A DNA stretch of 64,000 nucleotides from Haliclona indistincta (GCA_964017065.1 OZ024791.1:1113887-1177886), one strand, 5' to 3'. Counted from the stretch's first letter, positions 1 to 10,106 are shown. Notes: generated by a model from the sequence alone, not told the origin. Numbers and translations: made by a program.

Positions 1-260
1 TGTCAGCTATAGTTAGTGTATGGTTGCTCAATGCATGATTATACACAAGTGTATGTCATAGTATACGATTATAGGATTGTATACGATTATAGGCTGCAGT
101 ATGCAGTAGCTAACATGTTGAGCAAATGTGTGACCAGCAGACCCACTCATCAGGTTCATCACTCAACCAATGATCATGAAAAAGATGATTAAGGACAAAA
201 GTATAAGGACGACAAAACAATTAAAAAGGAAATGTATAAAATTAATCGATAGTAAGAGGA
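1..260. other. Intergenic, no gene seen
   Basis: AT-rich sequence with a short direct repeat (GTATACGATTATAGG twice near 61-92). It lies downstream of the first membrane-protein gene, which reads towards it. I see no coding signal. Confidence 0.5.
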
Positions 261-1844
261 TTATGATGATTCAGTTGTTGTTCTCTGTGGATGCTGTTTA
301 CCACTACACCTGTTGTAGATGAAAGTAATAGCTTTCCAAGTTACAACCACCAAAGGCACCAACAAATTGACAAGGATGACCAGTACGACTCCTATCGTGA
401 AGAACACCACCCAGCCAGTTGTTGAACCATCTAACACTACAAAATTAGTCTCACCAGTCATATAATCTGGGTCCAACACACAGCATATGGCGAAAGCAAG
501 TAGTGACAAAGCATAGACAACCAAGAAAGTTACCAATAAAAAGGGCCTTTTCAGTATGATAGCACACTTGTTTAGAGTGCCTACATTATGAAGTTTCTCA
601 AAATCACTCATAAGTATGCTTGCAACAATCTCTGTTTTTGGTGAGATTCTCGTCTCTTCTGCTTCTCCAGTACTTATTTTTGTAAACTTGATTTCTTTAT
701 AAAGCAAATCAATGAAAAATTCGATCGGATATTCCTGAATACGGTAGAAATTGAAGATTGTAAAAGTAAAGACTCCAGCAAAAGGAATAAAGTATCCTCC
801 AACAATCATGTACCAGAGATAGGGGCTGATTCGTACTGTTCCATCAACAGAATACTCTCTGTTCTCATAATACATCTTTGCTCCAATGCACACGATCATT
901 AATACTTGTACTACCAACTGGCCCATTGCATGGAAAATAAACCAAAAATCAATCAACCAAGCTGTTTTTACGATTGAACCAACTTTTCGGCGTTTCCATG
1001 AAACACAAATGGTCCAAAAGATCACAGCAGAACATAGTACATAGAAGAATAAGTTCCAACAAGCTATCATTGCAAATTCAGTCATGCTCAAACCTGTTAT
1101 GATTTCTGAATGATTGATACGAAGAACAGTGTCATTCTGACGAATGCTCAACAAGCCCTTGAGCAAAGAGGATATGGTTAGTGGGTATATGCATATTCCC
1201 ATGAGGACCAATCGAATCAAATCAATATATTTGTTGTGCTTAAATATACTGCATGATGTGCTGCCCATGCTGGGTGCAGCCTCGCCTGGTATCGGTTCAA
1301 ATTCGACAGACTCGTTTCTGTTTGAACACCAGTTGTTGCAACGCGTGCATGCAACACGGACTGACTTGCATCTGTGATTGATTATGACATAGATTATGAC
1401 AATAGAAAAGTCCAATAAGGACAGAAGACAGACAAGTATCCAGAAAGCGATGTGAACATACTGAAGTACAGCAATGGTATGATCACTATGATCATTGTAG
1501 GGTGCGCGGGTAAGAATGATACTATCGGCAATGATGGCGAAGGGACCAAATACAGCAGCAAACACGGCATTCAAATACGTCACTAGTTCTCTGATTGTAT
1601 CATTAAAAAGGGGGAACATCAATTCTTTCAGCACCTTCTTTCCCTCCATTTGTGCTAGTCGCATCGAAGGCTTTATTTCGACTACTGGAACGAGGCATTC
1701 GCACAACTTCTTACTGCATCCGCGTTCATCATTATGCAAGGCGTCTTCTACAGTCTCCTGGGCTTGTAGAGAGTCGATTTTGATTACAACCTGACAAATC
1801 TCCTCGCTTCGTAATGCTGACTGGTCTGAAGTCGCAGCGGCCAT
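261..1844 (-). CDS. Multi-pass membrane protein, paralog 1 (sponge family, function unknown)
   Basis: A single open frame of 527 residues without introns. I do not recognise the family. About eight hydrophobic segments can be read, at roughly residues 85-110, 125-155, 208-235, 250-280, 297-325, 340-370, 432-457 and 475-512, so it is a plasma- or endomembrane protein. A basic cytoplasm-like stretch with KELMFPLF and a following LVTY precedes TM1, and an N-x-S/T site lies between TM3 and TM4. The start MAAATSDQSALRSEE matches the inferred start of the neighbour at 2356-4029, which supports it. Three relatives lie in the first 23 kb, so this is a locally expanded family. A conserved upstream block (1881-1906) is shared with paralog 2. 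Possible roles (receptor or channel) are not shown by any motif I can name. Confidence 0.85.
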   Translation of the reverse strand: MAAATSDQSALRSEEICQVVIKIDSLQAQETVEDALHNDERGCSKKLCECLVPVVEIKPSMRLAQMEGKKVLKELMFPLFNDTIRELVTYLNAVFAAVFGPFAIIADSIILTRAPYNDHSDHTIAVLQYVHIAFWILVCLLSLLDFSIVIIYVIINHRCKSVRVACTRCNNWCSNRNESVEFEPIPGEAAPSMGSTSCSIFKHNKYIDLIRLVLMGICIYPLTISSLLKGLLSIRQNDTVLRINHSEIITGLSMTEFAMIACWNLFFYVLCSAVIFWTICVSWKRRKVGSIVKTAWLIDFWFIFHAMGQLVVQVLMIVCIGAKMYYENREYSVDGTVRISPYLWYMIVGGYFIPFAGVFTFTIFNFYRIQEYPIEFFIDLLYKEIKFTKISTGEAEETRISPKTEIVASILMSDFEKLHNVGTLNKCAIILKRPFLLVTFLVVYALSLLAFAICCVLDPDYMTGETNFVVLDGSTTGWVVFFTIGVVLVILVNLLVPLVVVTWKAITFIYNRCSGKQHPQRTTTESS

Positions 1845-1880
1845 TATTCAGTGTGTTTGCTCTGGAGTTGCGGCACTCCA

Positions 1881-1906
1881 TGGGCGTGGTGGATTCGTAG
1901 GTGGAG
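1881..1906 (-). promoter_or_regulatory. Shared upstream element of paralog 1
   Basis: A 26-base block lying 37-62 bases upstream of the paralog 1 start is repeated almost exactly upstream of paralog 2 (4118-4144, one extra A). The remaining 5' flanks differ much more. This suggests a common core-promoter or 5'UTR element; the function is inferred from position and conservation only. Confidence 0.4.
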
Positions 1907-2355
1907 GTTCATCGCTAGGTTTCAACAAGACAGAGTCAAAACATGTTAAATCATCCGCTATTGCACTACATAGCACTGCGCGAATGACCGGGATTCCCCA
2001 GGGATTCCCCCTAAACAATTATTTATACCCATAGCAGTTAATACGAATAACAGACATAGGAATACATGTACATACAGGAGTACATGCAAGTATATTGTAT
2101 ATTGTGTTTGGTAGAAAACTGATTTGTCTGCTTCATGCACATCAGCTGTCTCAACTAGTTGTTTGTTACCTATAACTAATTATCAAGACAACGTTGTCAT
2201 CACATCATCACTTAACGGACACAAAGTTGCAAGAAGAGAACAATCATAATCAATAGTAGTGAACAATATTATAATGAACAAGAATAACTTCAAGATTAAT
2301 AAGAAAATCGCATTCTTTACAATATTATATTTAAAAAGGAATTTTACAAGGAAAG
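1907..2355. other. Intergenic between paralogs 1 and 2
   Basis: About 450 bases of AT-rich sequence between two minus-strand genes. The 60-codon open frame here has no recognisable features, and I see no gene. Confidence 0.45.
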
Positions 2356-4029
2356 TCAAGAGGGTTCCGTGTGTGTCTTCTGTGAATGCCGTTTACCAAT
2401 ACACTTGTATACAATGTATGTAATTATAACATAAGGAATGGGGAGTACAAACAATATAAACCGAAGAGTTATAATTAAGATAATAGTCATCCATATTTCC
2501 ACAACCAAAAACACGAAAAAATTGAGGAAGTAAAGCAGCAGTGTTAGTGCTATCATCACAGAGGACACCCAGATAGTTGTTGCGCTATTAAACACTATCA
2601 TTAACGAAGTCTCACCAGTTGTCGGATCTAGCTCCAGTGCACAGCATATGGCGAAAGCAAGAAGGAAGAGGGCATAGACAAAGGACATTGCTACCAGGAA
2701 CGGACTTCCAAGTACATAGGCATATTTACTTTCAAAGCTTACATTGGTATAATCATTTAGAAGTTTCTCTGCGACATCTTTTCTTGAGATTCCTAAGTCT
2801 TCAGCATCTTCACTACTATTGACCTCATTATGCTGATGAAGTAAATCAATAAAATAACCAATCGGATATTCCTGGATATAGTAGAAGTTGAAAATTGCAA
2901 AAGTAAAGACTCCAGCAAAAGGAATAAAGTATCCTCCAGCAATCATGTACCACAGATAGGGGCTGATTCGTACTGTTCCATCAACAGAATACTCTCTGTT
3001 CTCGTAATACATTTTTGCTCCAATGCACACGATCATCATTATTTGTGCCGATATTTGCATTACCACATGGACAAAGAACCAGTTTTGAATTATTTTAGCT
3101 GTTTTTGCTGCCGGGCCGTCTTTTCGATGTTTGTTTATGGCATAAACGGCTCGCAAAATTACAGCAGAAGAGAGAACATAGAAGAACATATTCCAATAAG
3201 CTATCACGACAAAGTTACCAACGTTTATGCCTGTTCGAAGATCAATATGAAAAGTATCATTCTGATTGATGCTCAACAAGCCCTTGAGCAAAGAGGATAT
3301 GGATAGCGGATATATGCACACTCCCATTAGCAGCAATCGAACCAAATCAATATATCTGTTATGCTTTAAGAATCGAGTACATTTGCTGCTGTAGGGAGTG
3401 TTACTCTGCATGCTGGGTGCAGCCAACGGTTCAACTTCAGTTTCGGCATCAGATTCAGTCCTGTTTGAGCACCGGTTGTTGCAACGCTTGTATGCATCAC
3501 GGACTGACTTGCATCTTATGACAATAATCAAGTCAAAAAGAACGAGAAGCCAGGCAAACATCGAAAGACCAAAGTGAGTATACTGATGTGCAACAATGGT
3601 AGTATTGGTCGTATTGGTAGTATTGGTAGTATTGTCACTTTTGTCGCCATTGTAGGTTGAAGTTGCGGTAAGAATCATATCGGTGATGGAGAAGAGACCA
3701 GATACAGTAGCAAGTATGAAGTTCCCGTACGTCACTAGTTTTCTGACAGATGGCGTAACAGTAAAAAGGGGGAACATCAACTCTTTTAGCATCTTCTTTC
3801 CCTCCCTTTGTGCTCGGCGCATCGAAGGCTTTATTTTTACCATTGGAACAAGGCCAGTTCTTTCATTGAATCTGGAAGTGATGATTTCACACAACTTCTC
3901 ACAGCATTCGCGTTCATCATTTTGCAAGGCGACATCTGCCGTCTCCTGGTCTTGTAGAGAGCCGATTTCGATTACAGCCTGACGAATCTCCTCGCTCCTT
4001 AATGCTGACTGGTCTGAAATCGCAGCCAT
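2356..4029 (-). CDS. Multi-pass membrane protein, paralog 2
   Basis: Intronless paralog of the gene at 261-1844. The open frame extends to 4110 (584 residues), but the internal Met at 4029 begins MAAISDQSALRSEE, matching paralog 1, so I choose it; this gives 557 residues. About eight to nine hydrophobic segments occupy the same positions, with a longer hydrophobic tail (around the last 90 residues) than paralog 1. A TNT-TNT-TNT run in the loop before TM2 comes from an ATTGGTAGT-type microsatellite (around 3602-3635) and creates several N-glycosylation sequons. The stretch 2890-3040, covering TM5 to TM6, is nearly identical in DNA to paralog 1, unlike the rest. Function unknown. Confidence 0.85.
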   Translation of the reverse strand: MAAISDQSALRSEEIRQAVIEIGSLQDQETADVALQNDERECCEKLCEIITSRFNERTGLVPMVKIKPSMRRAQREGKKMLKELMFPLFTVTPSVRKLVTYGNFILATVSGLFSITDMILTATSTYNGDKSDNTTNTTNTTNTTIVAHQYTHFGLSMFAWLLVLFDLIIVIRCKSVRDAYKRCNNRCSNRTESDAETEVEPLAAPSMQSNTPYSSKCTRFLKHNRYIDLVRLLLMGVCIYPLSISSLLKGLLSINQNDTFHIDLRTGINVGNFVVIAYWNMFFYVLSSAVILRAVYAINKHRKDGPAAKTAKIIQNWFFVHVVMQISAQIMMIVCIGAKMYYENREYSVDGTVRISPYLWYMIAGGYFIPFAGVFTFAIFNFYYIQEYPIGYFIDLLHQHNEVNSSEDAEDLGISRKDVAEKLLNDYTNVSFESKYAYVLGSPFLVAMSFVYALFLLAFAICCALELDPTTGETSLMIVFNSATTIWVSSVMIALTLLLYFLNFFVFLVVEIWMTIILIITLRFILFVLPIPYVIITYIVYKCIGKRHSQKTHTEPS

Positions 4030-4117
4030 TATTGTGTTGCGACCTGACTGACTAGTACAGCAGCGAGCGAAAGCAGTTATAAGTGCTGTAGTTGCGAAGT
4101 CAGCACGCATGTACGCG

Positions 4118-4144
4118 TGGGCGTGGTGGAATTCGTAGGTGGAG
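4118..4144 (-). promoter_or_regulatory. Shared upstream element of paralog 2
   Basis: Counterpart of 1881-1906 (GGGCGTGGTGG, then TTCGTAGGTGGAG). It lies 89-115 bases upstream of the preferred start at 4029 and just outside the longer alternative start at 4110. Confidence 0.4.
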
Positions 4145-4685
4145 CTGCTCTTGTCGAGGCTCTAGTCATTGATTTATGAGACTACGTAACCTACGTAGTC
4201 TCATAAATCTATGCTCTAGTAAACAAGTCTCCACACAAATAACGATTGGCCAGCCCGTCAACTCACCTGAGCTCTGTACTTCTCATATCCATTTTCTCCT
4301 GGTGTCACATTCCTTCGACTATACCCTTGCTCTCATCATTACTATCATCTTACTGATTGCTTTGCACTTACAAGCTTTAATGAAGTGAATACTTCACAAT
4401 AGCTAAAATAACCACTGGATTGGAATACTGTGATAATACAATAATGGATAGGATGAGGACTTTATACCAAAAACAATTTCTGAGTCTATTAAAACATCAT
4501 ACTGTCTACTTTTCAGAGCCTGTTCATAATTATGCTTAGGCAGATTTAAAAACAAACTCTAAATGTACGCAGGTGACTTCTATCAGCACTATATAATAAT
4601 GGTAAGTTAACCCTCTATAAGCTTCTCATTGATGTCAAAACAGATTCAAACAAATTATTTTTGATACAAACAAAACAATTAATTT
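4145..4685. other. Intergenic with an 18-bp-arm hairpin
   Basis: About 540 bases between paralog 2 and the TRIM-like gene. At 4171-4209 there is a perfect hairpin with 18-base arms (GATTTATGAGACTACGTA and its complement) and a 3-base loop. No coding signal; the hairpin could be a small mobile-element relic. Confidence 0.55.
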
Positions 4686-5663
4686 TCATGATGAGATCTT
4701 AGCACACACTCTTTTATGTGCTGAGTGTGCAAAAGGTTTCTTCTTGGGTTGTCTACTACTGAATGCTTGTGTAAGTGTTGCTCTGAGTTTATCAGGAGTC
4801 AATACAGTATCAGGTTGAGTTGGCTGTAGCGTCTTCACCCAAACCATTGAATGAGCGTCTCTGATCTGTTTAATGTACTCCACTTTGGCAGCTTGTATCT
4901 GGTAATCAGAGCATGTTTTCAACTCTTGACTCACAAATTCATGACAGCTCTTCATTTGCACTAGGGCTGTTTCAACTTGAGCTCTCTCTACTGCATGTCT
5001 TCGCAATTTTCTTTGCGTGGAGGCAGATAGTTCTTCAGACAATTTTCTCTGTGATTCTTCCAATTGATTCGCAAGCTCTTGATATACTTTAATGAGATCG
5101 TCTTGTACAGTTCTCTCCTGGTCTTTCATTTCTTTCTCTCTAGTGTCAAATAGTGTCAATGTGTGTTCTAGCTCTTCAATCTTGTTCTTCATTGGTTCTA
5201 GAGATGCTTCTATCTGTTGTCTGTGCTTTGCAAGCAAGAACTCAGCTCGATCACAATAGTGACTGTGATGAAAGTTAAGAGAACATTTGCAGCAGACATA
5301 TTCGTCACAAGTGTCACAGTACATGTCCTTGGGTCGTTCATGATCTTCACAAACCTGGAAGTGAGGCGTGTGAGGCCGGGGCGCTGTCTGATGCGTACAG
5401 CCACTCAACAGAGTTTCTGTCTGGTATTTTTTTGACATGATTTCTAATAAGTTGCTGATTTCGAAGGCAACAGGAAGAGAAACTGCTCCACTGCCACTCG
5501 TGTGAAAGGGATTCCGACAGATAGGACAGTAGGTAGCCAGGAGACCATCGATGCATTTCTTACAGAAACTATGATGACAAGGCAGACTCCTGGGATCCGT
5601 GTATCGATTCAAGCAAACACCACATGACAATAACTCGTTTATTGCTGCCTCTTTGCTAGCCAT
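4686..5663 (-). CDS. RING / B-box / coiled-coil protein (TRIM-like E3 ligase)
   Basis: Intronless 325-residue protein. A C3HC4 RING finger spans residues 14-49 (C14, C17, C29, H31, C34, C37, C46, C49). A B-box type zinc finger runs about 105-140 with the CEDH start and paired C/H ligands. A long charged coiled coil follows (about 145-265). This is the RBCC order of TRIM proteins, which act as E3 ubiquitin ligases and dimerise through the coiled coil. The protein ends soon after the coiled coil with a basic tail, so the usual C-terminal recognition domain (NHL, SPRY, filamin) is absent; this may be a class without one. The start is the first Met directly before the RING. Substrate unknown. Confidence 0.9.
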   Translation of the reverse strand: MASKEAAINELLSCGVCLNRYTDPRSLPCHHSFCKKCIDGLLATYCPICRNPFHTSGSGAVSLPVAFEISNLLEIMSKKYQTETLLSGCTHQTAPRPHTPHFQVCEDHERPKDMYCDTCDEYVCCKCSLNFHHSHYCDRAEFLLAKHRQQIEASLEPMKNKIEELEHTLTLFDTREKEMKDQERTVQDDLIKVYQELANQLEESQRKLSEELSASTQRKLRRHAVERAQVETALVQMKSCHEFVSQELKTCSDYQIQAAKVEYIKQIRDAHSMVWVKTLQPTQPDTVLTPDKLRATLTQAFSSRQPKKKPFAHSAHKRVCAKISS

Positions 5664-5684
5664 GCAGAGGACGATCCAGAGATG

Positions 5685-5882
5685 TCAGGCGTGGCCTTTA
5701 AATAATTTATTAATTTTATTACCCAAACTATTTTTACCCGGCTGAAGCCAGCACCACATTCGTAGAAGCCATACATCAACATTTTTGTGGTTAGTGGTAC
5801 TTACGAGCTCAATTACGAAGACGCAGTTAGCGCAGCCATTGCGCTCGACGTCATCGAGTCTCGAGGCTAGACTAGCCGCCAT
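5685..5882 (-). CDS. Possible first exon of an unrecognised gene
   Basis: A Met-initiated stretch of about 26 codons (MAASLASRLDDVERNGCANC onward) at 5882 down to about 5803 ends at a good donor (GTAAGT). The frame continues through what looks like intron, containing the dispersed CCAGCACCACATTC motif. No downstream exon can be assigned before the TRIM-like gene. Low confidence; it could be a 5' exon or a repeat remnant. Confidence 0.25.
   Translation of the reverse strand: MAASLASRLDDVERNGCANCVFVIELVSTTNHKNVDVWLLRMWCWLQPGKNSLGNKINKLFKGHA
5742..5791. repeat. Dispersed 50-bp motif, copy 1
   Basis: The motif CTGAAGCCAGCACCACATTC followed by a TTTTTGTGGTT tail occurs here, at 9070-9150 (same orientation, core doubled) and inverted at 22251-22300, where it precedes the fourth membrane-protein paralog. 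It looks like part of a spliced 5' leader or a short interspersed repeat. Confidence 0.5.
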
Positions 5883-5993
5883 GCAGAGCAGTCAGAGAGC
5901 AGCGGGCCAGCGCCTGTGAGTCAGTACTATACCTGTACAGCATGTAGGCCTATTGGTAGTGCTCTATTCTCCAGCGTCTCAAGTTATCCACTA

Positions 5994-8311
5994 TACATGG
6001 TTTCGGGCTAGACGTGTGATGGAATGCTCGCGCCGAATATAATGAGAATACGACACGCCGTGACGTAAGTACACGCCCATTGGTGGCCTGGTGAGAGAAC
6101 GTGAAATCTCGTAGTCAACGCACGATGAGCGAGTACATGGATGAGCTGGATCCAATTGCTAAAGAGAGATACGTAGAGAAGCTACGTCTGGTTGGTCTGG
6201 GAGAAGATGACGATCCATACAAGCTCTGGAACTGTGGAAAGATGGTTGACAAAATGTGTTTGTGGCCTCCAGTTGAGCATGGGCACATCTACAACTATTT
6301 CATCATTCGCCCTGGTGTCTTTACGCAACAGCAGCTAATGCAATGGAAAAGTATGGAAGCTTTTAATTATTTCAAAAGTGGGCATGTGCGCGAAGTGAAG
6401 GTGTTACGACTGGAGAGTACTAGGAGCTGCGTTGCTATGGCTTTTGTAAATCCCAGTCAGCATAGTCCTGACAAGGCAAATCACTCCTGGCTGGGTGTCA
6501 CATTTGAAGGGGAAATCATCACTGCCCATTGTACATGTACAGCAGGGTAAGTAATAGAATGGATTGATACATTAGATTTTCACAGAATGTACGTGTACAC
6601 ATAGGTTAGGTGAGGGATGCTCACATTCAGCAGCCATTCTATTTAAGATAGAGTGTGCTACAAGGAATGGTTACACAGCTTCTACATCAAGTGGTTGCAG
6701 CTGGAACGGAGTGTTTACAACAAAGGTAAATGGCATTTTTTATTATGCTATCATTAATTTTACTCGCACACAGCATGAGCCAGCAGAGATTGTCAACATA
6801 GATTTTTCACGACCACGACTTGCTGGTAGTGGTCCGTCTACTGACAACACACCAGAATCAGATGACGACTCCTTAACTGATGACGACGTAATTCCAGTGT
6901 CTGCCGCACCAACTTATGAAGAGAAAAGAGCATTTCTTAGTAGCCTTCGCAGTCTGTATCCTAAGGCAGCCATACTGAGCAATCACTTTCCGAACCCATC
7001 TCAAAGTAGTCAGCCATCAACTGTGAAAAAGCTTCCTCGTACCGTCACTTCATATTTTCATCCACGCTATCGTACATTAAACTCTGGCGTGCTACAACAA
7101 ATGAGTGTCAGTGTTTTTGAGAACGAGCTGAAGATTACAGACTCTGAGGCACAATATCTTGCACAGTGCACCAGCCTGCAAGCACAATCGTCAACCTGGC
7201 ACGAGCACAGACAAGGGCGACTTACATCTTCACGCTTTCGAGCAATTTGTCATACTTCAGTGGAAAAACCAGCACGCTCTTTGATAAAACAGGTTCTCAA
7301 TCCATATCCTTCTCCTAAAGTCCCTTCTTTAACGTGGGGTATAGTACATGAGTCTGATGCGAGAAAGCAGTATGAATCCATCATAAAGGCACGCCATTCC
7401 AATTTCAGTGTTCAAAGTACAGGATTGCATGTGCATTCAGCATACCCTTACCTTGGTGCATCACCAGATGGTTTAACACACTGTAACTGTTGCGGTGAAG
7501 GACTATACTTGAAATAAAGTGTCCGTACAGCATTAGAAATGCTCCTCCAACAAATGCACCTTATCTTCTTCCTTCTAAAGACAACTACGGCTATCATTTA
7601 TCTCAAACACACGATTACTTCTATCAAGTTCAAGGTCAGATGGGTATTACCAATCGATTGTTTTGTGACTTTGTGTGCTGGACTACCAAAGGCTTGCATA
7701 TTGAACGCATCTTATTTAATGCAACTTTTTTTGACGAGATGGAGACCAAGTTGCGTAATTTTTTTCTTGTCGTCATCTTTCCTCGTGTCCTACGTGGTCC
7801 TGAAGAAGAGTCTTCACATCCTAGTGAAGAAACCGGAATCTTTTGCTACTGCCGAAAAGGAGATACCGGAGAAATGGTCCTTTGTGATTCACCTAACTGC
7901 AAGCATGGGTGGTTTCATTTTCCATGTGTACAATTGTCATCAGCACCTGTAGGTGCTTGGTTTTGTCCTGATTGTAGACACTAAACATGCATAGTTAATA
8001 CAATGTCAATTGCATTTCAAATTAAAATTGAAATTCATTTTAAATTAATCAGTTCATACTATAGACTTAGACAAGCCTCTCCCTCCTTCGCTGGTGCATC
8101 CTGCCACACAACACGAGTTCACCACATTTGTTTCTTCAGCCAACTGTGAACAAGAAGCAAAGGTAGAGCTCTGGTTAAGCAACGCTATGTTCACGTGTAC
8201 GTGTATACTAAGCTCACCCCACCAATGGGCGTGTACTTGCGTCACGGCGTGTCGTATTCTTATTATATTCGGCGCGAACATTCCATCACACGTCTAGCCC
8301 GAAACCATGTA
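5994..8311 (+). mobile_element. DNA transposon with ~95-bp TIRs and a YqaJ/PHD gene
   Basis: Bases 5994-6090 and 8220-8311 are inverted copies of each other with only a few differences (ends TACATGGTTTCGGG and CCCGAAACCATGTA). A TA dinucleotide flanks both ends (5992-5993 and 8312-8313), consistent with a 2-bp TA target duplication. Between the TIRs is a single gene with SWIM, YqaJ and PHD regions. YqaJ-type nucleases are known as accessory proteins in the ISL2EU/IS4EU group of animal DNA transposons (recalled, not checked); I see no DDE transposase here, so the copy would depend on transposase supplied elsewhere. Family assignment is inference; the TIR structure is seen directly. Confidence 0.8.
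6125..7984 (+). pseudogene. SWIM zinc finger - YqaJ nuclease - PHD finger protein, frameshifted
   Basis: Three exons are apparent: 6125-6546, 6605-6725 and 6772-7984. The first junction restores a SWIM zinc finger (CTCTAG then LGEGCSH). The third exon contains the YqaJ-like nuclease region: a conserved W-H-x-x-R-x-G-x-(L/I)-T-x-S motif around 7197-7225, then GASPDG around 7458. The next catalytic stretch, LEIKCPYS, lies in another frame: near 7503-7510 the frame must shift by one base, otherwise translation stops (TAA 7515-7517). Downstream, the shifted frame runs openly to a C-terminal PHD finger (C4HC3, about 7843-7975), which can read histone tails. Start chosen at the MSEYMDELD Met (6125); an upstream Met at 6101 is possible. 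Either decayed or a one-base sequencing error. Confidence 0.75.
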
Positions 8312-8339
8312 TACATTTGTAACTTGTCACGCTGCTTAT
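8312..8339. other. Short spacer after the transposon
   Basis: Begins with the TA flank of the transposon and leads directly into the 162-bp tandem array. Confidence 0.4.
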
Positions 8340-9062
8340 TGTTACTTACTGGGTGTGGCACTGAATCAGTGACTATGCAATAACTGACCTATTTCTACAT
8401 GTGAGTTCCTTCTAGAGGTGCATGTCAAATCTCATTTTCTCTCTTTCTAGGTGTTTCCTGGACCCAGCAATAAGAGTTAATTTGTACATTGATATTTACA
8501 CATTCCGCCTTATTGCTGGGTGTGGCAATGACTGACCAATTTCTACATGTGAGTTTCTTCTAGAGGTACATGTGCAGATGTCAAATCTCATTTTCTATCC
8601 TTCTAGGTGTTTCCTGGACCCAGCAATAAGATTTTGTACGTTGATATTTACCGATAACAACACACTCCGCCTTATTGCTGGGCGTGGCAATGACTGACCA
8701 ATTTATTTCTACATGTGAGTTCCTCCTAGAGGTGCATATGCAAATGTCAAATCTCACTTTCTATCCTTCTAGGTGTTTCCTGGACCCAGCAATAAGAGTT
8801 TGTACGTTGAAATTTAGCCATAACAGCACGCTCCGCTTTATTGCTGGGCGTGGCAATGACTGACCAATTTCTACATGTGAGTTTCTTCTTTGGGTACATG
8901 TGATGATTTCAAATCTCATTTTCTCTCTTTCTAGGTGTTTCCTGGACCCAGCAATAAGAGTTTGTACGTTGATATTTACCGATAACGACACACTCCGCCT
9001 TATTGCTGGGTGTGGCAATGACTGACCAATTTCTACATGTGAGTTTCTTCTAGAGGTACATG
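8340..9062. repeat. 162-bp tandem array, about 4.5 units
   Basis: The phrase TGACTGACC(A/T)ATTT recurs with ends at 8390, 8538, 8700, 8866 and 9028 (spacings 148, 162, 166, 162). Each full unit contains the inverted pair CCCAGCAATAAG / CTTATTGCTGGG about 45 bases apart, so each monomer can fold into a hairpin. Open frames across it are repeat artefacts. Confidence 0.85.
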
Positions 9063-9608
9063 TGCACTCGGCTGAAGCCAGCACCACATTCGCCAGCACC
9101 ACATTCATAGAAACCATAAAACTACATTTTTGTGGTTTGGGCTTTGGGCCTGAGTAATACACACAGTGCGCGCTTGTAATGTTAGACAATAATAGTGCGC
9201 GTTTATGATGCTACTGAAGTTAACAGCACATTCGCGAGCAGCACAGCTTAACAATTGACATGCACTGTTCATAAGTGCGCCTTGCCGGTGCCTTATTGAT
9301 ATGTTTCTTTTGTATTTGTCTGCAGATAATGGGAAAGAACGAACCTTAATATCTACACTGATTATTCTTCCAAGTGATTGGCTTTGATATCACCAGACCT
9401 GTGTTGTATTGTTATAATTATTAATGGCATTTATGCACGCGTGTTCCCAGCTATTAAAGTCGTGCCGTTAAGTTGTACAAATCCTATATAGCGCTGAAAC
9501 GTCCTACTGACCTATTAGCTATTCTCATGCTGCATGCAGCAATGAAAAGAGGCAAGTTAGGTTCAGATGGAGCTGTTATATACAGTTAAGTACTAGATCA
9601 TTATTCAA
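9063..9608. other. Non-coding stretch with dispersed motif copy 2
   Basis: Starts with a doubled copy of the CCAGCACCACATTC motif (9070-9150). The rest, to 9600, is AT-rich with no gene I can support. Confidence 0.4.
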
Positions 9609-10106
9609 TTGTACTATAGGACGAAAGAAGAAGCACTTGCTAAATTGAGAGGCAGTTTTAGAGCAAATTCTGCTCTGTGGCTCCTGCTACCTGCTAATAC
9701 AGAGTACTGGGCAGCAGTGACTAAAGGTACTGCAACAGAGATGGCATTCGAGATGCATACAGCCTGGCAGTGTCTGAGAAGGTGCGATGTACAACCATTC
9801 AGTAGACTGCATGCCATAACTGAATGCATACTCTGCAAACGCAATGATGTCTGCAGTAGAGTCTGCATGATGCTATATCCATTATATCTACACATTATAT
9901 CTGAAGCAAACAGCACTGTCATGGTCTCCGCTGTCTCAACTCCACACTCCACATGGTCTCCAGAAATATCAATTTGTGCTATATCCTTTACAGAAAGCAT
10001 CACACCTCTCCCACTACATGCTAGCATAGGGAGATGTGTGGTGTTGACCAGTAACAGCCACTACATGTATTCCTTTGTCAAAACTGGGGTGTCAAGCTTG
10101 CTGTAA
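9609..10106 (+). other. Doubtful 165-codon open frame
   Basis: Both strands are open here (plus 9609-10106, minus 9614-10027). Neither translation shows a domain, membrane segment or biased composition I recognise, and the plus frame runs up to the inverted satellite array. I record it as an open region of unknown nature, possibly part of the satellite-flanked element. Confidence 0.2.

Noticed and set aside
8761..9189. 142-residue minus-strand protein
   Set aside because: Runs across the 162-bp tandem repeats and repeats itself (HVEIGQSLP twice); an artefact of the array.
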